Source: Millisia brevis NBRC 105863 (lineage in GTDB: Bacteria > Actinomycetota > Actinomycetes > Mycobacteriales > Mycobacteriaceae). Taken from it: a stretch of DNA of 64,000 nucleotides. The notes beneath the pieces were generated by a model. That model was not told the DNA's origin and made no database searches. It saw nothing but the letters and a program-made list of their open reading frames with translations. The position numbers were made by a program, and so were the translations under genes. Below are positions 1-8,806 of this stretch, one piece after another. The stretch covers positions 124,001 to 188,000 of the forward strand of contig NZ_BCRN01000006.1 in NCBI RefSeq assembly GCF_001552615.1, in the 5' to 3' direction. Every line of letters starts with the position of its first letter. Within the stretch, counting starts at the first letter, position 1.

Positions 1-844
1 GGACGCACGTCGCGATCGTGCGCCCGTGCTCGTCGTGAAGCCACTGAAGAAACTTCAGAGTCTCCGTGATCTCTTGCTTGGACGAGTGAACTGGCCCGCG
101 TGTTGAGTTTCCGGCCAGCGCAATTTCGTTGATCCTGCGTAGATGATGCCAGGTAGCGAACTGACGAACAGGTCGCTCGATGTCAGGTTCGTCAACGTGC
201 GTGAGCTTCTCGTCCAGCCATCGCTCGAACAGTGCGATGTACTTGTCGCGCGGGGGAATAGCCTTGTGATGCAGGAGAACTGATCGAAGGTGCTCAACAT
301 GTTTGCCGCTTGGTTCAAACTGATCAAGACCGTCATGGCTGAGTGGTGTCGTTCCGGAGGCAATCGCTGACAGGAGGTTCTGCACTTTGCCGGAACGCTT
401 CCAGGTAAGGATGCTCTCTGGCCGGTCGGCGCCGCATAGCGCATCGATAAGGGTCTTGATGCCGTCCGGTGAACCGTCGCGCAAGAGGTCGCGTTCTAGA
501 TCGGATCGCAGTGCGCAGCGCGCACAGCTACCCCGACGGTAGGGGCGTGCTTCCTGCTCACAAGTCAGACATTGATAATTCTGACTGATTCCTGCGCAGC
601 CGCGGCAGACGGGCTGTTCGCCGATGTCTAGGCGACCCGGGAGCATTCGGTTCATTCCGCAACTGGGACAGGTGCCGTAGAGGTTCGTGGCGTCGTAGTA
701 GCACGAGTTGCAGATTTTGCCGTCTGGCCATGTGACTGCGGCCTTGCGCATGTGGCGGTCACAGCGAGCACACTGAAGATCGCCGTCGGTTGCTTGAGGC
801 CGCCCGCGAACAGTGTTGCGTCGGCGTGGTTCAATCGTCGTCAC
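1..844 (-). CDS. Zinc-ribbon protein of the recombinase module (XerD-like family), 3' end outside window
   Basis: I read this from the sequence as a GTG start at 844 that overlaps the end of the upstream HTH gene by 14 nt; about 281 codons lie in the window and the reading frame is still open at base 1. The N-terminal 110 residues carry six CxxC pairs (C25/C28, C45/C48, C59/C62, C80/C83, C92/C95, C107/C110), i.e. about three zinc ribbons, followed by a helical region rich in charged residues. Actinobacterial proteins with this N-terminus are commonly annotated 'site-specific recombinase XerD', but the recombinase catalytic residues, if present, would lie beyond the window, so the function is not shown here. 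It is the third gene of a tightly coupled integrase-HTH-zinc ribbon operon. Base composition is visibly less GC-rich than the rest of the window, which fits a mobile origin. Confidence 0.75.
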   Translation of the reverse strand, partial: MTTIEPRRRNTVRGRPQATDGDLQCARCDRHMRKAAVTWPDGKICNSCYYDATNLYGTCPSCGMNRMLPGRLDIGEQPVCRGCAGISQNYQCLTCEQEARPYRRGSCARCALRSDLERDLLRDGSPDGIKTLIDALCGADRPESILTWKRSGKVQNLLSAIASGTTPLSHDGLDQFEPSGKHVEHLRSVLLHHKAIPPRDKYIALFERWLDEKLTHVDEPDIERPVRQFATWHHLRRINEIALAGNSTRGPVHSSKQEITETLKFLQWLHDEHGRTIATCV

Positions 845-1166
845 TGACAATCCTCGCTCGTCGTGGACGGACAGACTTGTTCAATTCGACGACGTTCTCT
901 CGGCCGGCACTGGCTGCCTTCTTGCGAGCATTGGCGGCTGTCACGGTGACTAGATCCTCTGGGCCGCAGTCGAAGATGTCGCAGAGCGCGGCAATGAGTT
1001 TGAGTGACACGCGCTCGGGACGTTGGTGGACCAACCGGTAGACCTGTGGCCGGGAAAGTGTGATTCCGCGCTCATGGAGGCGGGGGATGAGGTCCGTGCT
1101 GTTGTGCATTTGGTTTCCGGCCATGAGCTCGGCGAGCCGCCAGGTGTAGTCGACATCGCGTTTCAC
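831..1166 (-). CDS. Small Cro/C1-type (XRE) helix-turn-helix protein
   Basis: This 111-residue protein starts at GTG 1166, sharing a GTGA overlap with the stop of the integrase gene, and ends inside the start region of the zinc-ribbon gene, so all three genes are probably translationally coupled. Residues roughly 25-70 form a Cro/C1 helix-turn-helix: LIPRLHERGITLSRPQVYRL contains the turn and recognition helix, followed by the family's typical LIAALCDIFDCGPEDL helix. The C-terminal tail is basic (KSVRPRRARI) and ends in three aspartates. It could repress the module or act as a directionality or architectural factor for the recombinase; the sequence does not decide between these. The family is common beside actinobacterial tyrosine recombinases. 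Confidence 0.8.
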   Translation of the reverse strand: MKRDVDYTWRLAELMAGNQMHNSTDLIPRLHERGITLSRPQVYRLVHQRPERVSLKLIAALCDIFDCGPEDLVTVTAANARKKAASAGRENVVELNKSVRPRRARIVSDDD

Positions 1167-2272
1167 GATGCTCCACCATTCTCGGTGGCCGAGAGTGCGG
1201 CAGAGATCGTCGCATCGAGCGCGGTGCGGAGGGTTCGGGTGCGATAGTCGCTGCTCACGCAGCTGTAGATGGCGGTGGTGGATGCGTGTTCGTGTCCCAT
1301 TTGGTGTTGGACGAACATCGAGTCCCAGCCGTCTTCAAGTAGGTGTGTCGCGTACGAACGTCGGAAGGAGTGAAGGTCGAGTCCGGACGAGAGGTCGAGG
1401 TCATCGCAGTACCGGCGAAATCGGCGGATGAGAGTGGTCTCCGATACTAGATTTCCTCGTTCGCTGGGGAACAGGTCGATTCCATCGTCCATGTGGGGCT
1501 GGCCGTTCTCGAGCCAATCTGCGATGACCTCGGGAGTCCAATCGAAGACGGTGAGAACGCCGCGGCGCTTGGGAGGTGAGCCTTTCTTGGCTTTGCCATA
1601 ACGCACGTTGACGAGCCCGTACTTGCCGAACTCTTTCGCGTGGGGGTTTCGAGCGAAGTCGACGGTTTGGAGGTGCGCCAATTCGTTGAACCGCAGACCG
1701 TAAGAGTATGCGAGCTTGAACATCACCGAATCTCGGTATGCGGGGAGCCATCCCTTACGACCTGATGCCGAGACCGCAGAAACCTGTTCATCGGCGTGGT
1801 CGAAGAAGTCCTGAATCTCGCGCTTGGTGAATGCGCGTTTGTCCGGCCGCGATTCGTTCTCCTGGACGTGCTGCGCGGTGTTCCAGTCGAAGAAGACCTG
1901 CGAGGGATGCGTACCGAAGAGTTCCTCGCAGACGCGGTCCCAGCCGTAGTCCGGATTGGCGACGTAGGAGCAGAACTGCCGCAGCCCTACCTGGTAGGAC
2001 CGGATGGACGACTGCGACAGATTGTGGATGGATCGTAGATCGCCGAAGAACTCGTCGACCATCGCCACTGTCCAGGTCCACGGATGCTCGTTCGAGTGTT
2101 GTACAAACCGCTCAACCTGCTTGATCCGGGCGTCGATCGTTTCGAAGCGAAGATTGCGACTGAGTTGTTGGTTGCGCCATCCCTGAAGCATCTCGGCGAG
2201 ACTCTGTTCCTCAGGATGCAGCGGACGGACAGCACTAACGAGGTACGCGCGACCAACGTCGTCCACCGCCAT
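1163..2272 (-). CDS. Tyrosine recombinase / phage-type integrase
   Basis: 369 residues. The N-terminal part (about 20-130) resembles a SAM-like core-binding domain that contacts the DNA arms. The catalytic domain holds the full set of tyrosine-recombinase residues: R194 in SYGLRFNEL, a basic beta-hairpin near 227-237, H301 and R304 in HSFRR, H327 in QMGH, and the nucleophile Y336 in STTAIY. The enzyme therefore looks active. The start at 2272 is supported by a GGAGG sequence a few bases upstream. It is the first gene of the coupled recombinase operon and sits next to repeated candidate binding sites at 2293-2503. No tRNA or obvious attachment site is visible nearby, so its target cannot be named. 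Confidence 0.9.
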   Translation of the reverse strand: MAVDDVGRAYLVSAVRPLHPEEQSLAEMLQGWRNQQLSRNLRFETIDARIKQVERFVQHSNEHPWTWTVAMVDEFFGDLRSIHNLSQSSIRSYQVGLRQFCSYVANPDYGWDRVCEELFGTHPSQVFFDWNTAQHVQENESRPDKRAFTKREIQDFFDHADEQVSAVSASGRKGWLPAYRDSVMFKLAYSYGLRFNELAHLQTVDFARNPHAKEFGKYGLVNVRYGKAKKGSPPKRRGVLTVFDWTPEVIADWLENGQPHMDDGIDLFPSERGNLVSETTLIRRFRRYCDDLDLSSGLDLHSFRRSYATHLLEDGWDSMFVQHQMGHEHASTTAIYSCVSSDYRTRTLRTALDATISAALSATENGGAS

Positions 2273-2292
2273 GAGGAGCCTCCACTAACTAT

Positions 2293-2503
2293 CTCATCTG
2301 TTGCATCAATGATTCATCGGATGCATCATCAAGTCAAGGCTCCAGGTCAGCGACTCGCGCACGATACCCGACGGTGACCTTACGACCGTGGCACGAGCTT
2401 CCCGGAGGGCGCGTGACGAGGCGGAAATCCAATGGCGGACTACGCCTTTGATGAAGTCGCCGTGGGAGCTGGCGATGGTCTAGCTGTGATTCATCTGATG
2501 CAA
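2293..2503. promoter_or_regulatory. Three imperfect copies of a TTCATCnGATGCA motif upstream of the integrase
   Basis: GATTCATCGGATGCA occurs at 2311-2325 and GATTCATCTGATGCA at 2488-2502, differing at one base, and a weaker copy CTCATCTGTTGCAT lies at 2294-2307. Each is a partial inverted repeat around its centre (CATC/GATG). They flank the stretch just upstream of the integrase start. Candidate roles are recombinase core or arm sites, or operators for the small HTH protein. This is seen in sequence only; binding is inference. Confidence 0.5.
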
Positions 2504-2907
2504 TATGCAGTGGTGTACTTAACATAATGTATATTATCGGCTAAGTGGAGCAGGGGCGAGAGGGGCTGGTCGCGCACGTTTCGATGCACACCGCAACGGC
2601 TGCACGCATGTAGATTCCGCGCACATGCGCAGTTCCCGGATGCCGCGCTGTCGTTCCACGGGACGTCGGGTCGACCCGGGCGTCGGATGGGTCGACCCGA
2701 CACACCCGGGTGGTCGACGGATTATCCGAATGGGCCATCCCGGCCCGGCCGCATCGAAACGCTCGGCCTGACCTGCGGTACGCGACGCGTCACCGGCCCC
2801 GGACTCCTGCGGGACCCGCTTGCCGGGCCCGAGATCAGGCAGGACCGGTAGCCGGCCACGCCTCGATATCAAATCCCCTGCGCAACAAACCAGTTGCGAC
2901 CGGATAA

Positions 2908-2924
2908 TACGTCACAGTGACGTA
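2908..2924. promoter_or_regulatory. 17-bp perfect palindrome, orphan operator candidate
   Basis: TACGTCACAGTGACGTA is a perfect 8-bp inverted repeat around a single central base, preceded by a second inverted repeat CGCAAC-N6-GTTGCG at 2881-2898. The arrangement looks like a TetR- or GntR-type operator, but no credible gene starts immediately on either side: the nearest gene downstream is the 3' end of arsC on the opposite strand. Confidence 0.4.
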
Positions 2925-3084
2925 ATAATGGATGCGTGGCAGGCACTGCGTTCGCCCGCGCCATGATCGCGATGGTGTCCACAAGACGGCTCCCAGAGCA
3001 CCGCCGCGGACATATATGCCGTGCCGTCGCTCTGTGGCACCGTGTTGTGGACGCGCACCCGGTGGCCGGTCGGTCATGCCCGCC

Positions 3085-3495
3085 TCAGGTGTGCAGGCGG
3101 GTGGCCAGATCGTCGACGCGAGCGGCGATGTCGTCGCGGATCAGGCGCATGCGTGCGACTCCGTCGATCCCGCGCTCGGACGGTTCGTCGACGGCCCATA
3201 CCTCGACCGGAACGCCCGGCGGGGCGTCGAGGTGCGCGGTTCCGACGATGACCACCAGGTCGGCGGCCACCATCAGATCGTCGGTCACCTGCCGAGGTTC
3301 GTGTGCATCCACCGGCGCGCCGATCTCCTCGAGCACCCGTGCGGACAGGTCGTTGACCGTTCCGCCGAGCGCGGCGTTCGTTCCCGCGGAGGAAGCCACA
3401 ACCAGAGTCCCGTGGCGTCGGCGCATGAGCGTCTCGGCCATGACGGACTTGCCGCGGTTCGAGACGCAGATGAACAGGACGGACGGCTCGTTCAT
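3085..3495 (-). CDS. arsC: Arsenate-mycothiol transferase type arsenate reductase ArsC
   Basis: 136 residues of the low-molecular-weight phosphatase fold. The P-loop reads LFICVSNRGKSVMAETL, with nucleophile C10 and a lysine (K16) where classical phosphatases have arginine. As I recall, the Corynebacterium ArsC1/ArsC2 arsenate-mycothiol transferases also carry a GGKS-type loop. The C-terminal WAVDEPSERG...RMRLIRDDI segment also matches that family. The enzyme would couple arsenate to mycothiol for mycoredoxin-dependent reduction to arsenite in the cytoplasm. Its ATG overlaps the acr3 stop (ATGA), making it the last gene of arsR-acr3-arsC. A plain tyrosine phosphatase is unlikely given the operon. 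Confidence 0.9.
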   Translation of the reverse strand: MNEPSVLFICVSNRGKSVMAETLMRRRHGTLVVASSAGTNAALGGTVNDLSARVLEEIGAPVDAHEPRQVTDDLMVAADLVVIVGTAHLDAPPGVPVEVWAVDEPSERGIDGVARMRLIRDDIAARVDDLATRLHT

Positions 3496-4586
3496 GTCGA
3501 CTCCCCCAGTTTCGCCCGATCGGCCGGCGCGTCATCCGACGAACCGATCGACCACCGCCGCCGCAGCGCCAGCGAGACGTACACCAACGCGACCAGCACC
3601 GGCACTTCGATCAACGGGCCCACGACGCCGGCCAGAGCCTGACCGGACAATGCACCCCAGGTACCGATGGCCACGGCGATCGCCAACTCGAAGTTGTTGC
3701 CCGCAGCGGTGAATGCCACCGTCGTGGTACGGGCATACCCCAAACCGGCCACCACGCCGTAGGCGTACCCGAGGCCCCACATGATCAGGAAGTACGCCAG
3801 CAGCGGCGCCGCTATCCGCGCCACGTCCCACGGACGAGAGGTGATCTGTTCACCCTGTAGAACGAAGAGCACCACGATCGTGAAGAGCAACCCGTACAGC
3901 GCCCACGGACCGATTCGCGGCAGGAACTGCCCCTCGTACCAGGCGCGACCCCGCGTCCGCTCCCCCAGCCGCCGCGTCACGAATCCCGCGACGAGCGGCA
4001 GACCGAGGAAGACCAACACCGAGAGCGCGATCTGCCACGGCGACGTCGCCATATCGGTGGTCTCGAGGCCCAACCATCCCGGCAGAACCGACAGGTAGAA
4101 CCAGCCGAGGACCGCGAACATCACCACCTGGAACAGCGAGTTGATGGCCACCAGGACGGCCGCCGCCTCACGATCACCGCACGCCAGGTCGTTCCAGATG
4201 ATCACCATCGCAATACATCTGGCCAACCCGACGACGATCAGACCGGTGCGGTACTCCGGCAGGTCGGGGACCAGCAGCCAAGCCAGCGCAAACATGACGG
4301 CCGGGCCGACCACCCAGTTCAGCAGTAGCGAGCCCACCAGCAGGCGCCGGTCCCCCGTCACCGCACCGAGCCGGTCGTAGCGGACCTTCGCCAGGACGGG
4401 GTACATCATCACCAGCAACCCGACGGCGATCGGCAGCGAGATTCCGCCCACCTCGACCGCGCCGAGAACGTCGCCCGCCGCGGGGATGAGCCGCCCCACA
4501 CCAAGTCCCACGACCATGGCCAGGCCGATCCACACCGGCAGCATCCGGTCCAGAAGTGGGAGCCGGGCCGGCGGCCGTTCGGTCAT
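3492..4586 (-). CDS. acr3: Arsenite efflux permease, ACR3/ArsB family
   Basis: 364 residues with about ten hydrophobic segments. The hallmark cysteine C124 lies in GLARCIAMVIIWNDLACGD, and the conserved late motif AAGNNFELAIAVAIG carries the essential glutamate of the family. The protein exports arsenite across the membrane by proton exchange. The start was set at 4586 because this ATG overlaps the arsR stop (ATGA); a longer reading frame upstream is only open because it runs antisense over arsR. Its stop overlaps the arsC start in the same way, so the three genes are one transcript under ArsR control. Confidence 0.93.
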   Translation of the reverse strand: MTERPPARLPLLDRMLPVWIGLAMVVGLGVGRLIPAAGDVLGAVEVGGISLPIAVGLLVMMYPVLAKVRYDRLGAVTGDRRLLVGSLLLNWVVGPAVMFALAWLLVPDLPEYRTGLIVVGLARCIAMVIIWNDLACGDREAAAVLVAINSLFQVVMFAVLGWFYLSVLPGWLGLETTDMATSPWQIALSVLVFLGLPLVAGFVTRRLGERTRGRAWYEGQFLPRIGPWALYGLLFTIVVLFVLQGEQITSRPWDVARIAAPLLAYFLIMWGLGYAYGVVAGLGYARTTTVAFTAAGNNFELAIAVAIGTWGALSGQALAGVVGPLIEVPVLVALVYVSLALRRRWSIGSSDDAPADRAKLGEST

Positions 4587-4897
4587 CGGCACTCCTCGGC
4601 GACACCGGAGACCGTCGCGATATCGGCCAGCAGTTCCGCCACCTCGATCACCGCTTCCGGAATCAGCCGGTAGTACACCCAGGTGCCGCGCCGATCGCCG
4701 GCAACCAGCCCCGCGGTGCGCAGGATCTTCAGATGGTGCGACAGCGTCGGCTGGGACACGTCGGCCACGTCCAGCAGGTCGCAGACGCACGATTCGCCGC
4801 CGGGTCGATCTCCGATCTCCCGCAGGAGGCGCAGGCGGACGGGGTCCGCGAGCGCCTTCAACCGGACGGCCACATCACCCGACGTCCGTATTGACAT
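4583..4897 (-). CDS. arsR: ArsR-family arsenite-responsive repressor
   Basis: 104 residues with a winged helix at about 15-85. The ESCVCDL segment (C37, C39) sits at the position of the classical ELCVCDL metalloid site, and SQPTLSHHLKILRTAGLV is the recognition helix region. A C-terminal EECR adds another possible thiol ligand. It should repress its own operon until arsenite binds. Its ATG at 4897 lies inside a repeated TTGACA/ATCTAT region that looks like the operator, leaving no space for a normal ribosome binding site, so the transcript may be leaderless; an internal GTG is an alternative start. Confidence 0.9.
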   Translation of the reverse strand: MSIRTSGDVAVRLKALADPVRLRLLREIGDRPGGESCVCDLLDVADVSQPTLSHHLKILRTAGLVAGDRRGTWVYYRLIPEAVIEVAELLADIATVSGVAEECR

Positions 4898-4925
4898 CTA
4901 TCTATATTGACAGTCATCTATATCG
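4891..4925 (-). promoter_or_regulatory. ars operator/promoter with repeated ATAGATG and TGTCAAT elements
   Basis: On the minus strand the stretch contains ATAGATGACTGTCAAT followed by ATAGATAGATGTCAAT, i.e. two direct copies of an ATAGAT...TGTCAAT unit. This is the kind of AT-rich repeat bound by ArsR/SmtB repressors in actinobacteria. It overlaps the arsR start codon, suggesting repression by direct occlusion of promoter and start. Confidence 0.7.
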
Positions 4926-4970
4926 TCGGCAAGGACCGAAGCGGTGGAGCTGTCGCCCCGGGTCCCTCCC

Positions 4971-7463
4971 CTACGCCATCGTGGAGTCCGCGCCGCGTCT
5001 GGCCGATAGCAACGCGGGCGTGACCCTGCGGAACACCTCGATCAGGATGATCGCCAGAATCCCGAAGGCGAAGCCGGTTACAACCTTCTGCGGATCACCG
5101 ATGTCGAGGAAGAACCTCTCCTGCGCGATGGGGATGGTGAACAGCACCACGTAGAACAGCACCGAGAACGCCACGAGCACGACTTTCCACCAGTTGTACG
5201 GGCGGGCAATGATTCCCAATACCCACAGCGAGCCGACGAGCAATGTGATCAGGGCGGCGGTAGACGCCTGGACCTGCTCGACGCTCATGGCCGTCGTCTT
5301 GTCGCCGAGGGACGGGCCGGATCCTCCGGGGTTGACCATCAGGTAGCACAGGAAGGTCGCCAGGCCCACCGCCACACCGGACGGCGCCGCCAGTCGCAAC
5401 ACACGGCCCACGAATCCGGTCCGGGCCCGCTCATTGTTGGGCGCCAGCGACATGACGAAGGCCGGGATGCCGATGGTGAACCACGCCGCCAGGGTGACGT
5501 GAATGGGCTGGAACGGATACGAGATCGGAGCGAACCCGAAGACCTTTGCCCCCACTCCGGCGAGGCCGACCAGCCAGGCCAGCAACACCGCGTAGACGGT
5601 CTTCGTCAGGAACAGGCCGGCCACCCGTTCGATGTTCCCGATTACCCGGCGCCCCTCACCAACAACGAAGGGGAGGGTGGCGAACTTGTTGTCCAACAAC
5701 ACGATCTGCGCCACCGATCGGGCGGCCGAACTGCCCGACCCCAGCGCCACACCGATATCGGCTTCCTTGAGCGCAAGGACGTCGTTCACGCCGTCACCGG
5801 TCATCGCGACCGTGTCTCCGCGGGATTGCAGCGCCTTGACCATCGCACGCTTCTGGTCGGGGCGCACCCGACCGAACGTGACCCCATCGGCCACCGCGCT
5901 CGCGAAGGCGTCGGCGTCGGTCGGCAGCCGTCGAGCGTCGACCGACGAGCCGGGCCGGCCGAGGCCCAGCGAATGGGCAACCGCTCCGACCGACACCGCA
6001 TTGTCGCCGGAGATGATCTTCACCTCGACGCCCTGCGATGTGAAGTAGTCCAACGTGTCGGCGGCATCGGGACGCACGCGCTGTTCGATCGTCAGCAGTG
6101 CGCGGGGCACCAGGTGCCCGGGCGCACCGAGCCCACCGGTATCGGTATCGACCGGCAGGTCCGTCGTAGCGACCAGCATCACGCGCAAGCCGCTCGAACC
6201 CAGCTCGGTCGCCCGGCGCGCGGTGTCGGAATCGGGGTCGAGCAGCACGTCGGCCGCTCCGACGATCCAATTCCCCCGTGACGTATCGCCCTCGGCGAGC
6301 GACACGCCCGACCACTTCTTCGCCGAGCTGAACGGGGCGTTCGCAGCAGCCCGCCAGTCGGGTGCCGCCGGATATGCCTCACCGATCGCTTGGACACTCG
6401 CGTTCGGGCGCGGATCCAGTGCAGCGATCGCCGCCAGCGCGCTCTCGATCTCTGCTCGGTCCCCGGTGAGGACCTGAAGCTCCGAAAAGCGCATCCCGTT
6501 TTCGGTCAGGGTGCCGGTCTTGTCCGCGCACACGACGTTCACCCGGGCGAGCCCTTCGATCGCCGGGAGCTCCTGCACCAGACATTTGCGCTGCCCCAAC
6601 CGCACCACGCCGACGGCGAACGCGATCGACGTCATCAGGACCAGACCCTCGGGGATCATCGGCACAAGCGCCGCAACCATCCCGAGGATCGCCTGGTTGA
6701 GTCCCTGCTGGGAGATCACCAGCTGGTTGAACACCGTGAGAATGCCGGCGGGCACCAACAGCCAGGTGATGACCTGCAGGATCCGGTTGATCCCCGCCCG
6801 CAGCTCGGAATTGACCAGAGTGAACTTGCTCGCCTCTTCGGCCAACCGCGCGGCATAGGCGTCGGCGCCGACCTTCGTGGCGCAGTACGCGCCGGACCCC
6901 GAGACCACGAAGCTGCCCGACAGGATCTCGTCGCCAAACTGCTTGTCGACCGGGTCGGCCTCGCCCGTCAGCAGTGATTCGTCGATCTCCAACGCGTCGA
7001 TCTCGACGGCTTCACCGTCCACCACGATCTGATCGCCGGGACCGACCTCGATCACATCGTCGAGTACCACTTCGGACTGCGCGATTTCGATCGCCCGTCC
7101 GTCGCGTCGCACCACCGGATGCGCCTGCCCCACGATCGCGAGCGAGTCCAGGGTCCTCTTCGCCCGCAGCTCCTGGATGACACCGATCGCCGAGTTGAAC
7201 ACGATCAACAGTCCGAACAGTCCGTTGATCAGCGAACCGGTGAACACCACCAGCAGGAAGAGCACCCCGAGCATCGCATTGATGCGGGTAAAAACGTTGG
7301 CGCGGAATATGTCCCAGTTGCTTCGACCGGATCGTGCCGGAAGGACGTTCACCTGCCCGGCGCGCACCCGCTCCGCGACCTCGGCGGAGGTGAGCCCGCC
7401 GAGGGCGGGAGGACCCGAACTGTGCTCGGACCCGTTGGGACCGCCGGCGCGTGTCGCCCGCAT
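4971..7463 (-). CDS. ctpE: Cation-translocating P-type ATPase, CtpE-like
   Basis: 830 residues. Visible P-ATPase landmarks: TGE actuator motif at 166-168, membrane-helix-4 PEGL at 271-274, phosphorylation loop DKTGTLT from D314, and TGDGVND hinge with the following [13 protein letters not shown]. There is no N-terminal heavy-metal CxxC domain and no CPC motif, which argues against a copper/cadmium pump. The N-terminal [21 protein letters not shown] matches the mycobacterial CtpE type, reported as a calcium transporter of the cell membrane. Start ATG at 7463 follows GAGGCGGAAG. It is a single gene between the ars operon and the alcohol dehydrogenase genes. Confidence 0.88.
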   Translation of the reverse strand: MRATRAGGPNGSEHSSGPPALGGLTSAEVAERVRAGQVNVLPARSGRSNWDIFRANVFTRINAMLGVLFLLVVFTGSLINGLFGLLIVFNSAIGVIQELRAKRTLDSLAIVGQAHPVVRRDGRAIEIAQSEVVLDDVIEVGPGDQIVVDGEAVEIDALEIDESLLTGEADPVDKQFGDEILSGSFVVSGSGAYCATKVGADAYAARLAEEASKFTLVNSELRAGINRILQVITWLLVPAGILTVFNQLVISQQGLNQAILGMVAALVPMIPEGLVLMTSIAFAVGVVRLGQRKCLVQELPAIEGLARVNVVCADKTGTLTENGMRFSELQVLTGDRAEIESALAAIAALDPRPNASVQAIGEAYPAAPDWRAAANAPFSSAKKWSGVSLAEGDTSRGNWIVGAADVLLDPDSDTARRATELGSSGLRVMLVATTDLPVDTDTGGLGAPGHLVPRALLTIEQRVRPDAADTLDYFTSQGVEVKIISGDNAVSVGAVAHSLGLGRPGSSVDARRLPTDADAFASAVADGVTFGRVRPDQKRAMVKALQSRGDTVAMTGDGVNDVLALKEADIGVALGSGSSAARSVAQIVLLDNKFATLPFVVGEGRRVIGNIERVAGLFLTKTVYAVLLAWLVGLAGVGAKVFGFAPISYPFQPIHVTLAAWFTIGIPAFVMSLAPNNERARTGFVGRVLRLAAPSGVAVGLATFLCYLMVNPGGSGPSLGDKTTAMSVEQVQASTAALITLLVGSLWVLGIIARPYNWWKVVLVAFSVLFYVVLFTIPIAQERFFLDIGDPQKVVTGFAFGILAIILIEVFRRVTPALLSARRGADSTMA

Positions 7464-7603
7464 ACTTCCGCCTCATCTGTTTACGGGACTATCCGTTCGT
7501 CCCGGACGCTAGCACCGGACCGCACCTGCGCATCGTTTCGGTCGCTCGTCCCAGTCTGTCACCGGTCGACACGGGGGTCGTGCAGAGGACCGGTGAGAGC
7601 GAG

Positions 7604-7630
7604 GCGGCGAGGCGTATATCTCCTCGCCGC
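7604..7630. terminator. Hairpin between alcohol dehydrogenase and ctpE genes
   Basis: GCGGCGAGG (7604-7612) and CCTCGCCGC (7622-7630) form a perfect 9-bp stem with a 9-nt loop. It follows the alcohol dehydrogenase stop on the minus strand. No run of T follows, which is usual for actinobacterial terminators. Confidence 0.5.
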
Positions 7631-7675
7631 GGCTCTGTCGCAGATCCTCTGCACACTCCGAGCCTCTGCATACTC

Positions 7676-8806
7676 CTAGGCGGCACCCAGCCGCGGCCGC
7701 CGCAGGACGAGCTTGGTGGTGCGCTCGCGGTAGGCGTCGGGGGCGTCGTCCCAGTCGGCGACCCGGGTGGTGACCACCTCCGCCGGGAAGTCCTCTCGGG
7801 CAATGAAGTCCAGCAGAGCGGGCAGGATCGGGCGCACATGGGAGATGCCGACACGCAGGGTGGCGTCGTTGCCGTACATGTGCATGATCGGCACCTTGGT
7901 GCCCGGCGGCAGGTAGTAGCCGGCGGCATTGCAGTGCCCGCCGGGGGTGAGCGAGCGGATCGCGACATCGATGCCCGCCGCGGTGGAGGTGCCCTCGACG
8001 GCGACATCGTAGCTGCGGCCCGGTAGATCGGAAAGCCGCAGCTTCCCCTTGGGGACGCGATGTGCGGTGGCGCCGAGCTTCTCCGCGATCTCCAACCGCT
8101 CGGTCCGGTGATCGACATAGTCGACCACCCCGGCGCCCTGCGCGACGGCCAGGCCCGCGGCGTAGAGGCCAATGCTCTGGGCGGCGCCGCCCAGGACCAG
8201 GACCGACCCGCCCGGGCGCTGTTCGAGCATCGGTACGACGGTGCGCCACGCGTCGGACAGATTGTCGCTCGCGGCGGCCACCCGGAGCGGGTCGAGACCG
8301 TCCGGCACCTTGACCAGCATGTGGTCGGCGAACGGGATGCGCAGCAGATCGGCGACCATGCCACCCCACGGCCCGGAGGCCGGTCCGAAACCGAAGGCGG
8401 ACAGGACCCCCGCCGAGGTCGTCGAGCACTTTGCCGTCAGTCCGCGCCGGCATTCGACGCAGTCGCCGCAGGAGACCGCCCAGGGCACGATCACGATGTC
8501 CCCCACCGCCGAACCGGTGACCTCGCCGCCCAACGCGACCACCTCGGCAACACATTCGTGCCCGATACCGAACGGCCCGCGAAACGGGACGTTCCCGCAG
8601 ATCCCGGCGACGATCGGGTCGATCAGCCCGAGCCGCAGACCGGCCTGCATCGGCCGGGAGACGTGGCGGTGGATCGGCAGGGTGTCGCCGTCGCACCGGG
8701 AGGCGATGAACGGCCGCACGATCGCATCGCGCGGCCCGCGCAGAGTCGGGTCCGGACGCTCGCGCCATTCGAGCCGGTGCGGGCCGATCAGTTGCAGTTC
8801 GCGCAT
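7676..8806 (-). CDS. Zinc-dependent alcohol dehydrogenase (MDR family)
   Basis: 376 residues. Catalytic zinc ligands C38 and H83-E84 (GHE) are present, and the structural zinc lobe is intact with four cysteines C113, C116, C119 and C127. A Rossmann nucleotide-binding region begins near 195 (VLVLGGAAQSIGLYAAG). The substrate is unknown; the family oxidises alcohols or aldehydes with NAD(P). The start at 8806 forms a TGATG overlap with the tautomerase stop, so the two are co-transcribed; a longer frame upstream is antisense noise. The operon is probably controlled by the divergent TetR repressor at 9339. Confidence 0.88.
   Translation of the reverse strand: MRELQLIGPHRLEWRERPDPTLRGPRDAIVRPFIASRCDGDTLPIHRHVSRPMQAGLRLGLIDPIVAGICGNVPFRGPFGIGHECVAEVVALGGEVTGSAVGDIVIVPWAVSCGDCVECRRGLTAKCSTTSAGVLSAFGFGPASGPWGGMVADLLRIPFADHMLVKVPDGLDPLRVAAASDNLSDAWRTVVPMLEQRPGGSVLVLGGAAQSIGLYAAGLAVAQGAGVVDYVDHRTERLEIAEKLGATAHRVPKGKLRLSDLPGRSYDVAVEGTSTAAGIDVAIRSLTPGGHCNAAGYYLPPGTKVPIMHMYGNDATLRVGISHVRPILPALLDFIAREDFPAEVVTTRVADWDDAPDAYRERTTKLVLRRPRLGAA

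Larger units (their letters stand above)
2273..3084. other. Non-coding stretch between recombinase module and ars operon
   Basis: About 810 bases with no gene I can support. The left half is AT-richer (2501-2540) and holds the repeats upstream of the integrase. The right half holds several palindromes: GGGTCGACCC at 2668-2677 and again at 2689-2698, CACCCGGGTG at 2703-2712, CGCAAC-N6-GTTGCG at 2881-2898, and TACGTCACAGTGACGTA at 2908-2924. Open frames here have no family resemblance and run antisense into arsC. It may be an island boundary or the remains of a lost regulator region. Confidence 0.5.

Noticed and set aside
2932-3712. Plus-strand frames after the 17-bp palindrome
   Set aside because: Most of their length is antisense to arsC and acr3; the free first 45 codons match nothing I know.
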